This document shows positions 1 to 11,211 of a DNA stretch of 64,000 bases, piece by piece. The notes below the pieces were generated by a model. It worked only from the letters and a program-made list of their open reading frames with translations, searched no databases and had not been told where the DNA came from. The stretch spans positions 260,017,386-260,081,385 of the forward strand of contig NC_081406.1 of NCBI RefSeq assembly GCF_030272615.1. The letters are read 5' to 3'. Both the position numbers and the translations under genes were made by a program. How positions within the stretch are numbered: the first letter of the stretch is position 1; each line of letters opens with the position of its first letter. Source of the stretch: Cryptomeria japonica. Lineage: Eukaryota; Streptophyta; Pinopsida; Cupressales; Cupressaceae.

Positions 1-677
1 CCCCGGTTGAGGAATCAACCTTGAAATAAATTAATTGTGAATGCTTGAATGTAAACAATGGAAATGTATACCTTGCTGATCTGCAACTTGTCGATGATGA
101 TTGCTTTGCTTCTTGAATGTAGATTACAAGTGTTGCATGGAATGACATGTAACATGACAAAATCTTAACACATATACATGCTTGCAAATGAATGTTGTAA
201 TATTGCTCCAATGGATGAATGAAGAAGACTTGAATTCTTGAATGCTTGATGATGTAGATCTTTGCCTATGCTTGCTTATGATCCACTTTGTTTGAATTTT
301 TCCTCCCACAAATGAGAAAACCAACTCCCTTTTATACATTCCTCAGAAGATTAATTCATCTCACCAAAGGCTGAGATTGGGGAGATTTGGGATCCCGAAG
401 TGCAAATAGGGCCGAGGAGACCTATCTTGGGGCCACCCTAAGAGGGTGGGATAGGGGCGCCATGCCCCTATCCAAGGGGGACATGGGTGACACACCCCTA
501 TCATGCCCTATCTTGGGCCCTGGACAGGGTCCTAAGGCTATCTCAGGGCTCAACCAGGAAGGGGTCAATGGGTGAAAATGCAGAAAGGGGTCTCGGCTAG
601 GAAGGAGGATGTCATTACCAAGGTGAGGACCTCAAATGTGGTTAAAATTGCAAGAGGCGCAATTTTATGACACCACA
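1..677 (-). mobile_element. Partial LTR, minus strand, cut by the window edge
   Basis: Read on the minus strand the segment begins TGTGGTGTCATAAAATTG at 677. It aligns well with the start of the LTR at 27149 (TGTAGCGTCCTAAAATTG), and the following CTTGCAATTT and GGTC.TCAC blocks also match. A TATA box (TATAAAAG) lies on the minus strand at about 328-336, so 677 down to about 336 would be U3 and the rest R/U5 running off the window. A GC-rich GGCGCC patch at about 420-520 resembles the GGCGCCCAGCGCC repeats of the related LTR. No internal region in the right orientation is seen to the right, so this is a solo or truncated LTR. The short open frames here are not genes. Confidence 0.55.
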
Positions 678-954
678 ATAAGGAGCTAAAAAAATCTCAA
701 CTCTAGCTAAACTAGAAGCACAACTAACTGAACTTAAGCAAAAAAGAATAGCTAAAGTTAAAATGCTCTAGCATAATTAGATATATAGTTTCCTTATAAA
801 TCTATTCAATTATATAATTCTATACAATTGAGCTTGATAATTTGAAGAAAAGGTTAAAGTTAAGACAAATATAAAAATAATTTAATTTTTAAAACAAGCA
901 CTAAATTTGATCCCCCTAGATAAAAGTTGAACATAAGAAATATATCTTAATGTT

Positions 955-1510
955 ATGCATAGAAGAAGTAGAAATTGTACACAATGATCAGATTAAAAAG
1001 AATACAAATGACAAATTATGTTTATATCATAACTATAGCACTCATTTCAATATACAATGTCATGCTAAAAAAGATCTACCTACATGTAACTTGAGTCAAA
1101 AAATACTAGCATTGTAACAAAAGATAAGAATAGGAAAATAATGAAGTCTAAACCTAGTGTCATGGTGGGTATGAAAACATATTTAATTCCCTTGTAACCA
1201 TAGAGGAATTAGAAAGATGGTTCGACTCTTAGATATGGATCAATGCTCAAACAACACACTTTATTATTGATAGTGGAAGCTAGAAGAACCGAATTTCTTC
1301 ACAAGTAGTTAAAATATTAAACTCACCTCTAACATCTCAACTAAAATCATACTCTATTGGGTGGTTTAGTGAATAATCTAGAAAACGTGTCATTGAATAG
1401 TGTTAATTACTATACAAAATAAATTTTTTTATAGATACAATCCTTTACAATGTCACTCCATTAAAGAGCTATATGATGTTGTACCTAAAAATATATATAT
1501 TTATTATTGA
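955..1510 (+). pseudogene. Decayed Ty3/Gypsy gag zinc knuckle and protease relic
   Basis: A C-x2-H-x4-H-x4-C knuckle is encoded at 1019-1060, the same variant spacing as in the Ty3 element at 56286-56333. Downstream, at 1260-1280, a retropepsin-like FIIDSGS appears. It is followed by a stretch reading about SQLKSYSIGWFSE, which matches the HPQPYSMGWVSQ stretch of the same element. Stops and indels break every frame, so nothing is made. It is an old, truncated relative of the element inserted in the receptor kinase. No LTRs, reverse transcriptase or integrase accompany it. Confidence 0.6.
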
Positions 1511-1893
1511 ATTGTAGTCTATGAAGAAAATTCAAGAAACATTGTCAAGAGTGTTGTTGATGAAAGATAGCACGTGCCAAAGGTAGTACCTAAATTGTCA
1601 CTCATCAACACTAAATAATATAATAAGTTAGATAAAACTTTCATTAAAAAAAATTGGGCTTTTAATGGTGAGACCTAAATGAAGAGATGCCTTTGTAGTA
1701 TAACTAGTAATTGCACCTTGGTGTGCAATGGGTACACCGAAGAGTTGTGGAAGGTCAATCAAGGAATTTTTTTGGTCTTCTATTTGCATGTGTCTATGTA
1801 GTGGATGAGGTCAATTGGCAAACCATTTAACAAATAATGTTGTTTTGTGTAACAAAGGTCTCAACTATGCATCCATTACCAATAGGGTCAAGT

Positions 1894-1896
<3 letters not shown>
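1511..1896. other. Non-coding stretch, nothing recognised
   Basis: AT-rich sequence with no long frame and no repeat that I recognise. It may be further decayed downstream sequence of the Ty3 relic. Confidence 0.4.

Positions 1897-1980
<84 letters not shown>
1897..1980. repeat. Compound microsatellite (GT)n(GA)n
   Basis: About 27 GT dinucleotides (1897-1950) pass directly into about 15 GA dinucleotides (1951-1980). The small open frames crossing it on both strands are products of the repeat. Confidence 0.97.
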
Positions 1981-1984
<4 letters not shown>

Positions 1985-2799
1985 CAAAACAAGATTAAGC
2001 TAGAAATATGGGGAAATAAAAAGGGAAAGAGAAATAAATATGGGAAGAGAAAGATACATGATAAAATATGCAAGGGTAATTTATGGGAGGGTCATCAAGT
2101 GCCAAATGTGTGACATAGTGGGGGTGTGAACACTCGTACTAAATTGTATGCAAGTTGCAATCATTATGAATGTAGAGCATAGATTTGAGAATAAGTTTCA
2201 TGTTGGAGACATGTTCTAAGACTACTTGGGTAAAGAGAAACAACAATAGTCTTCATAGAAGGTAAAAATTTTGTAGTATGACCAATTTATTTTAGATCAT
2301 TGAGTAGATATGAAAGCATTTTTTTGGTTGGGATTGTCCAAATATGTGAATATATTTTAGTGACAAATAAGTAGCTTGTTGTGTTGAATTAACAATAAGA
2401 GGATGGTATTCTTCTTTTTAAATCCAACACATAAAACTCCAAACAATCACAATTGTAGTTAGAAAAATCTATAGAAACTAGGAAAAAAGTCAATTTTTTT
2501 TACCAATATTTTTTAAAATACATTTAATATGGGGAAAAATATGAATTTTTCTATTCCAAAATTAATTACAATTTTACTATTGATTATCTCGTCAAGATAA
2601 CCATCTTTGGTTAGTGATATATACAAAATATTTTCTCTACAGTTTAGCTATTAATAGAACAAGTGATTTTCAAGCAAGGGCCTCATGGATATGTACTTTG
2701 TACCATCTATTAAGCTTTTCAAGCCTAGTTTTTTTCTATTATAAATTTTAGTTCAGAGAATTTTGGCTTGAGTTACTAGGGATTTAGAATTTTTGTGAG
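1981..2799. other. AT-rich non-coding DNA
   Basis: No reading frame, repeat or RNA gene was recognised. Confidence 0.4.
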
Positions 2800-2819
2800 T
2801 TTAATTTTGTTTTCTTGGA

Positions 2820-2933
2820 AAGAAATAATACTTCATAGTGAAATATATCTACACCTTATGTTGTTAGGTTGTTTGTATAAAAAGTTTGGATGTGTTTGGA
2901 ATGAACCTACACTATACATTGTTGGGTTGTTTG
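2820..2933. repeat. Degenerate tandem repeat, left part
   Basis: Units of roughly 70-80 bp contain 'GTTTGGATGTGTTTGGAATG', 'AACCTACACTATACATT' and 'GTTGGGTTGTTTGT'. The array is cut at 2933 by the solo LTR and resumes at 4842. Confidence 0.7.
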
Positions 2934-4841
2934 TGATGTCATGGAAATGGGGACAAGGCAACAACAAATTTTAATGTTAATAAGTTAGTTTCAACCATAA
3001 AACCAAAACAAAGAACTAAAAACCATTCCAAACATATCAAAAGAGATTTCAAAAAGCATGAAAGAAGTTTAACAAAACAAAAGAAAGGAGAAGAGACTTG
3101 CTAAGATGCTTCCATGATGCCTTTTGATGCTTCTCCCTTGTTTCTCCCCTCTCCAAGTCCCAAATGAGTGTAGCTCTCAGCTTTTAGCACTAGCCATGGA
3201 TGCCATATAGAGATTCAAGATGGTTGGATATGATAAACAAATGCTATGCAAGTGTAGATAGTGATGCTATGAAAAAGCTCTATGCTAATACCAGTATAGT
3301 AACAATACTCTAATGCTTTTTCCTTTGCTTGAGGATAAGAGTTCTATTTATAGAAGAAATGGGGAGATGAAGGGTTAAGATTGAGCAATCTTAACAAGGG
3401 TTAGGATTGAAAGATATTCAATCCATGTGAGACTTTCAATCCAATCCCATGTTGACAAGTGTCACCATGAGGAGGCTTAAGAGGAGAGATAAGGAGCATT
3501 AAATGCTTGAGGGGACATGATGGTTACCCTAAGGGGTTGGGTTAGGGTTAGGTTAATGGATATTCATTTTATCCAAGGGATAAATGAATGTGCAAGGGTT
3601 AAATGGTTACCTTAGTCAATGAAATAAATGTTGTGAAGAGACCCATGAGTCAAAAAGATGGTTAAGTTAGAGGAAAGTCTCTAACAAAAGGTAAAAGGTG
3701 AGTTAACCATAAATGGTTATGTAAGAGCCTTTAATGGTTTGGAAGACTTTAGAGGTTAACCATTTGAAGACATAAAGCCTTTAATGGTTATTGAAGACTT
3801 TGGAGTTTTTTGAGAAGTGACTTCCTTTTATTTAGGAATGTGACAATGATTAGGATAGGATTAGGCTAATTAGAAGAGTTAGAAGAATCTAGAAGGGATT
3901 TAGGCATGCAAATGGATTTTGTAGGAGAATGCAAGTGGGAGGAATTTTGGGATTTTCAATTAAAATAAAATCATTTATTTCAATTAAATGGTGTAATTCG
4001 CATTTGGATAGATATTTAAATAAATATTAATTTATCTAAATGTGAATGCAAATTTGGTATTTTATTTAAATAAATCTTAATTTATTTACATGAGAAAAAG
4101 GAAGATAAAGCATTAAATGCTTGAAGACTTTAAGGGAAACCTTTAAAGGCTTAAGAAGACTCTAGAAAGAAGCATTTAAGTTTGAAGACTTTAAGGGAAA
4201 CCATTAAAGGCTTAAGAAGACTCTAGAATGAAGCCATTGAGTTTGAAGACTTTAAGGGAAGTCATTAAAGGTTTCAAGTGGGTGAGGATAAATAGGATTT
4301 TAAATACATAATTTATTTACATGAGAAAAAGGAAGATAAAGCATTAAATGCTTGAAAACTTTAAGGGAAACCATTAAAGGCTTGAGAAGACTCTAGAAGG
4401 AGGCCATTAAGTTTGAAGACTTTAAGGGAAGTCATTAAAGGTTTCAAGTGGGTGAGGATAAATAGGATTTTAAATACATAATTTACTTATTTAAAATAGT
4501 TGCGCAACTTGCATTTGTAGGAAAATGCAAGTGGGTGGAGGATAAAGGTGATCTAAATAAATGTTAATTTATATAAATGTGAGAGATGGGATTTTGGGGG
4601 ATTTAAATAAATATTGAAAGAAAATTTAATTAAACAAATATGATTTATTTATTTAATTAATGGTCTGAATTTGGTTAAGTGAATTAAATCAAATAAATTG
4701 AATAATTTATTTAATTAATAGGAGAAGAGGGTTAAGATGAATTAATTAAATATTAGTTTAATTAATTATTGATTGATGGTGAAATAATCAAATAAATACT
4801 AAATATTCATTTAATCAAGTGGACAGATTTATGTGTCTATA
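2934..4841 (-). mobile_element. Solo LTR (about 1.9 kb) inserted in the tandem repeat
   Basis: The element is bounded by identical 5-bp direct repeats GTTTG at 2929-2933 and 4842-4846, and the flanking tandem repeat continues on both sides. On the plus strand it starts TGATGTCATGG and ends GTGTCTATA. On the minus strand it reads TATAGACAC...GACATCA, consistent with a TG...CA LTR whose second base mutated G to A. A TATA-like TATAAATAG on the minus strand at about 3342-3350 supports that orientation. There is no internal domain, so it looks like the product of LTR-LTR recombination. Confidence 0.65.
4079..4492. repeat. Direct repeats inside the solo LTR
   Basis: A block beginning 'AATTTATTTACATGAGAAA' at 4079 recurs at 4310. 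Within each block a shorter unit containing 'GAAGACTTTAAGGGAAACC' and 'AAGAAGACTCTAGAA' is tandemly repeated, about three times in the first block and two in the second. The second block is therefore one subunit shorter. Confidence 0.85.
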
Positions 4842-5240
4842 GTTTGTATGAGATGTTATGGTGTTTTGGTATGTATCTTCACCTAACATTGTTTGATTAT
4901 TTGTGTGACAAGTTTGGATATTTCTAGAATGAATCTACACCTTACATTGCTTATATTTATGAGATTTTTTGGTGATTTTGGAAGGGACTACACCTTAAAT
5001 ATTTACGTTATTTGTATGATATATTCAAGGGTGTTTCTGAGATGAATCTACACCTTATGTTGATGAGTTATTTTTATGATATATTTGGGTGTTTCTAGAA
5101 CATGAACCTACACCTAACATTGTTAGGTTATTTGTGGGAGATGTTTATGTGTTTGTTGAACTTTACAAATTGTCAGGTTATTTATATGCGATGTTTGGGC
5201 ACATTACAATTTTTTTTTAATATGAATGTACTACAATATG
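4842..5240. repeat. Degenerate tandem repeat, right part
   Basis: Five or so diverged units carry 'GAATCTACACCTTACATTG', 'GTTATTTGTATGAT' and 'GTTTGGGTGTTTCTAGAA', the same unit as at 2820-2933. The array was split by the LTR at 2934-4841. Confidence 0.75.
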
Positions 5241-6489
5241 TTTATGGGTATTAGTCCTGTTGGTTAGTACTGACAAGGTACTTTGCAAGATTCAATAAAG
5301 TAATAAGACTTTCCATGCAATAGAAATTTAAATCATTGACTTAAACTTGGTAATGTATATGGGAATAGAGAATCAATGACTTAAATTTATTGATGTCCAA
5401 CAAAGAGAAAAAGGGAACTTTTTTACCCTTGATATGTGAGCATGGAAAATAGTTTGTTGCAAAAAAGATTGTAACGAAAAAATGATTCAACATAGAGCTT
5501 AGATGACCAAATAACTGCATAGGCACACTTAGGTTGAAGTATGACAAGCAAGAGACTAAAACACATGTTTGAGTCCAACTATGAGGAAAAAGGAACTTGT
5601 TTACCTTTTATATATGAGCATTGAAAATAATTTTTTGGATAGAATATTGTGAAAAAAGCTTTGATTCAACATAGAATCAGATGTGTTAGTCACAATAATA
5701 ATTTGAGAAGTTAGTCTAGAATAGTCCAGGATTGTCACAAGAGAATAAATTTGGGTTGGGGGGAAATGTTAATGGCATCCTAGGAAGGAAAATATTTCTT
5801 TTTGGAAACAAATTAAGTACAATTAACTAGGGGATGGAATGACTCCCAATGAAGCAAAGATAATTTTTTTATTTATTAATATTGGCATGTTCATTTTATC
5901 TTTGCTTCATTTCTCTTACTTTTTGTGTTTTAGTCTAAGATTGTAGAAACGAAAATCCTCAAACACCTACAAAAAAATGTACTCCTACATGCTTCAATTT
6001 AGTGTTAAGAACAATCTAAAAAATATGTTGCACAAGTCTTTTGATACTTCCATATAATAGGTTCTCCATTATCATATTTTTACGACATTCAATTGGCCAA
6101 TTTAATATAGTTGTGCTAAATAAAGTGTTTGAAGTTTAAATGATTCACCCTTTGAATGATCTAATGCCTCACATGGAATATACCTACTTAATTTTTATTG
6201 GGTTTTTAATTAGCACATCCAATTAATGGTTATTGACATGGGTGGTTACGACTCCTTCCCTTATATAAAATATTATTTGGGTTCATATAATTCTTAATAA
6301 AAACCATAATATCCTAACATCCACAAATTTTTATTTTTGTTTGGATCAACCAAAGAAAGAAAAACCAAACATGAACATGAAAACGTATTTTGCAAGTGTT
6401 GTATTTTATAAAATATAAATTCTTTTAAAAAGTATATATAATTATTTATTATATTTTATAATTTAAAATGTCAACATAAATATAAAGTA
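5241..6489. other. AT-rich non-coding DNA
   Basis: No gene is supported. Around 5370-5480 and 5575-5680 there is an imperfect duplication ('AAAAAGGGAACTTTTTTACC' and 'AAAAAGGAACTTGTTTACC', each followed by a 'GAGCAT.GAAAATA' block), suggesting a local tandem duplication of about 200 bp. Confidence 0.45.
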
Positions 6490-7290
6490 TAGATCTATCT
6501 TCATGTATATTTATATCTCATTATCTCTAAATCTCACTTATTCACTCCATCTCTCCCTCCATTTGTCTTACTCTCTCTATCACATTCTATCTATATCTAT
6601 CTCTATCTCCATCTTCACATCTCCATCTCTTTCCCTATCAATCTCTCTTTTTATATGTTCCTCTATCTTTATATATATTCCTCTATACATGATTAATCTA
6701 CTTCTATGTCTCTTCCTCTATCGCCCTCTTGAAGTATCTTTCCCTTTCTCTACTTTTATCTCTTTATTTACTCCATCTTTATATATCTTTTGCTCTCTCC
6801 TCACATCCTTCTCTATAGTGCCTTTATATATCTCTATATCTTCCTCTTTTTCTCTCCCCCTCTCTATATATCCCTATCTATAATCTCTATCTCTCTTTCT
6901 CACTCTCTTGCACTATCTATATATCTCTTTCTATCGATATTTCTCTTCCTTTATATCTCTCTATCTCTTCCTTTTTTTATCTCTCTTTACCCCTCTCTAT
7001 CCATTTTTCTCCATCTCTTCATATATTTATCTTTGTATTTACCTCTCTCTTTCTTTATATCTATTCACCTCCCTCTCCCTTTATCTTCATTTTTTATCTC
7101 TATCTTCCTCTCTCCTTTTCAATATCTAGATATGTCTACCTCTTTCTATCCATCCTTGTCCTTTAGTTTTTCTCCCTCTTACTTCATACTCCTTAATATC
7201 TATATCTCTATTTATGTCCTTTTCCTTTAGTTCTTTTCCCTCTCTTTAGTTCTTCATCTCTCTTCACCCTTATATATCTCCTTATTTGAA
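6490..7290. repeat. Polypyrimidine (CT-rich) low-complexity tract
   Basis: About 800 bp of irregular TCTCTATCTC-type sequence on the plus strand, directly next to the satellite array. The apparent Ser/Leu/Ile-rich open frames of up to 146 residues follow from composition and are not genes. Confidence 0.9.
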
Positions 7291-9513
7291 AATTAGTATA
7301 TATGGTCTCCTAAGGGGTTATATCATGTCCTAAGGGGTCATAGAACATCATATGACCCCTTAGGACACAATATGACCCCTACCAACACCATATGGTCTCC
7401 TAAGGGCTCATATGGTGTCATAAGGGGTCATAAAACACCATATGATCCCTTAAGACACAATAAGACCTCTAATGACACCATATGGTGTCCTAAGGGGTCA
7501 TAAGACACCAAATGACCCCTTAGGATGCCATACAACCCCTAATGACACAATGTGGCATCCTAAAGGGTCATATGGTGTCCTAAGGGGTCATAGGACACCA
7601 TATGACCCCTTAGGACACCATATGACCCATAGCACCATATAGTGTCCCAAGGGGTCATATGGTGTCTTAAGGGGTCAAAGAACGTCATATGACCAATTAG
7701 GACACAATACGACCCATGATGACACCTAAGGGGTCATATAGTGTCATAAGGGGTCATAGGGCACCATATGACTCCTTATAACGCCATACGATCCCTTATG
7801 ATACCATATGGTGTCTTAAGGGGTCATATAATACCATATGACCCCTTATAACACAAGAAGACCCATAATGACACTATATGGTGTCCTTAAGGGTCATATG
7901 GTGTCAGGAGACACCATATGACCCCTTAGGACACAATATGACCCCTGACGATACCTAAGGGGTCACCTGACACCATATGACCCCTTAGGACACAATATGA
8001 CCCCTGACGATACCTAAGGGGTCATATGGTGTCCTAAGGGGTTATATGATGTCCTAGGAACCTTTAGGACATACTATGACCCCTTAGCACACCATACAAC
8101 CCCTAATTACACCATATGGTGTCCTAAGGGGTCGTAGGACACCATATGACCTATTAGGACACAATATGACCCCTAACAACACCTGAGGGGTCATAGGACA
8201 CCATATGATCCCTAATGACACTATATGGTGTTTTAAGGGGTCATATTGTGTCCTAAGGGTTCATATGAGACCATATGACCTGTAATGACACAAAATGACA
8301 CCTAACGATACCTAACGGGTCATATGGTGTTCTAAGGGGTCAAAGGACACCATATGACCCCTTAGCACACCATACAAACCCTAATGACACCATATGACCC
8401 CTTAGGACACCATACGATGCATACTAATACTATATGGTGTCCTAAGGGGTCATAGAACACCATATGACCCCTTAGGAGACCATATGACCCATAACAACAT
8501 AATATGGTGTCCTAGAGGGTCATAGAACACCATATAACCCCTTAGAACACCATACAACCCATAATGATGCCATTTAGTGTCTCAAAGGGTCATAAGACAC
8601 AATATTACCCCTTAGGACATAATATGACCCCTAACGACATCATATAGTGTCCCAATGGGTCATAGAACACCATATGACCCCTTAGGACACCATACGACAT
8701 CATACCACACTTTACGACACCATATGGTGTCCTAAGGGGTCATATGGTATCCTAAGGGGTCATATAACACCATATGACCCCTTAGAACACAAGAAGACCC
8801 ATAACGACACAATATGGTGTCATGAGACACCATATGACCCGTTAGGAAACAATATGACCCCTAACGATACCTAAGGGGTCATATGGTGTCCTAAGGGGTT
8901 ATATGATGTCCTACGAACCTTTAGGACACAATATGACCCCTTAGCACACCATACAACCCCTAATGACACCATATGGTGTCTTAAGGGGTCGTTAGGCACC
9001 ATATAACCTGTTAGGACACAATATGACCCCTAACAACACCTAAGGGGTCATATAACACTATATGACCCCTTATAACACAAGAAGACCCATAACAACATGA
9101 TATGGTCTCCTAAGGGGTCATATGGTGTCAAGAGATACCATATGACCCCTTAGGACACAATATGACCCCTAACAATACCGAAGGGGTCATATGGTGTCCT
9201 AAGGGGTTATATGATGTATTGGGAACCTTTAGGACACAATATGATCCCTTAGCACACCATACAACCCCTAACGAAACCATATGGTGTCCTAAGGGGTTGT
9301 AAGACACCATATGACCCGTTAGGACACAATATGACCCCTAACAACACCTAAGGGGTCATATTGTGTCGTAAGGGGCCATAGGACACCATATGACCCCTAA
9401 CGACCCTATATGGTGTCTTAAGGGGTTATAGGACACCATATGACCCCTAACGACACAAAATGACACCTAACAATACCTAAGGGGTCATATGGTGTTCTAA
9501 GGGGTCATAGGAT
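7291..9513. repeat. Orientation-switching satellite array, left block
   Basis: The array is built from a unit of about 20 bp, plus-strand form 'CATATGACCCCTTAGGACAC' and its reverse complement. Runs of two or three units in one orientation alternate with runs in the other, giving a higher-order pattern of roughly 100-130 bp. Switches fall at two places: the self-complementary 'ACACCATATGGTGT', and the junction 'GGGGTCATAGGACACC'. Units vary by a few bases and some read ATACAACCCC or ATACGACCC. No protein coding is implied. Confidence 0.93.
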
Positions 9514-10964
9514 TGATAACTCAAATGATGAACAGTGAGTACCAAACCGGTACTAAGAGGGGGGGGGTGAATCAGTACAGGCACAAAAACTTTTCCTGAA
9601 CCAGTTTGACTGCAAACTGTGAACTACTGGCAATCACTAACACCGGTCCGAACTAGATTAGCTTACTATACAACCTACTTCCACATTTCCACTTTGTCCT
9701 TATGCATAAACAGATAATCTATCATTAGAGATAAAATGATTTACTACTAAACAAGAAATAACAAAACATCACATGAAAGAGGTATCACACATGACACACA
9801 TATTTTTCATGTGGAAACCCAACTGGGAAAAACCATGGTGGGGATGGATACCCACAAGCTATTTTTGAACTCTTTAGAAGTTCACTTTGTTAGGAGCTAA
9901 GTCCGGTTAGAGACTGTTACAATAGGTTTTGTTAGGAATCGATCCTGTTAGGGATCACCCAATTAAGGGATGGCTAGAATACCCGGTTAAGGGTTAAACC
10001 ATGTTAGAGGTTACCTTGTTAAAGGATTTTGTAAACTCAATGGCTTTGAGTCACCCTATTAAAGGATTTGTAGCAAGTTGATTAAAGCTACCCTGTTAAG
10101 GGATTTTCCAACTGTTGAAGTGGTTAGAGATCAACAGGTATCACAATGATATGGTAATAGCACTCAATGCCAATGCAGATTCGCTTTAGTTTCTTCCTTC
10201 TGCACACACACTATGCAAGTATCAATCCTCTCAACTGGTCTAACAAGAAACACATATCTCTACACTTAGATACACACACAACATTTTCCAACAACCTCAG
10301 CATGAAGCACAACATCGACCTTATAGAAAACAGATAGGTTGGTAGCAAAAACCCTAAACCCTAATCCTTTAGGTTGAGCACTTTAGGCGGTTCAATCCTG
10401 ACCATTGAACACTTTACATTTGAATACAATGGTCTTGAACAGATCTCAAGACAATCCTGACCGCTTAATGGAGGTGATAACCCATCACGCATTCTCCACC
10501 GTTTGTAGAGACTTTGCACGTTCCCAAGGTAGATAGGATCAATCCCCTTCATGCAAGATCCTTCATGTGCACGAGGCTGATGTGGCAACACGATCTAATC
10601 TCTATCATAATGCTAACTCATCACATCATGTCATTGGTTGAGTCACACAGGCTCAAGACACTCTAACCGAAAACCCCGAGGCTAAGATTGCCAACCGATA
10701 GTCTTACCATATTAAACCTTAATAGAAAACATTCCATATGCTAGTTCACATTTCATCATATCGGTTCACCTGAACAAGCATAGCGCTTCTCCTTCTGCAC
10801 ATATACCGGTTCACAACATTATACCGGTTCACTTTGCCAGTTGCTTAACCGGTAGTTGCCTAACTGGTTCACTCTTCAGCATATTGCCAGTTCACTCTCC
10901 AACATATTGACATCAATGACAACATAATATCATCATGTCAACATACTCTACACAAATGCCAACA
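9514..10964 (-). repeat. 3' LTR of the Copia element (left in window)
   Basis: 1451 bp, the downstream LTR in element orientation. It lacks a block of about 54 bp found in the other LTR near 15525-15580. In the first 150 bp about 13 bases differ between the two LTRs by eye, so the insertion is not recent. The purine-rich AAAGGCAGAGAT on the minus strand just inside, at about 10965-10976, is the likely polypurine tract. Confidence 0.92.
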
Positions 10965-11211
10965 ATCTCTGCCTTTGGCATTGATGGCAATATACAAAGA
11001 TGTCTCTCTTTCTATATCACATCTTCTCCTTAATACTACAAATATCTTCTCCTCTATCATCATATTCTCCCCCTTTGACAACAATGCCAAAGTGAAGGCA
11101 TGAGCTTCCCCGTTCCACTATGCTGCTCCCCCTGAGGAGTAGCATCCTTCAACACATCAATCTTGAAAACATATAGCAAAGTAAGATCTGACTGATGTGG
11201 AGCACAAACCT

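Noticed and set aside
6503-7230. Open frames of 126 and 146 residues rich in Ser, Leu, Ile and Tyr
   Set aside because: They lie wholly in a pyrimidine-rich low-complexity tract and all three frames are open for the same compositional reason.
7291-9513. Regularly repeated 20-bp units as a possible CRISPR array
   Set aside because: Units are contiguous without unique spacers, they switch orientation, and the context is a plant genome with retrotransposons.
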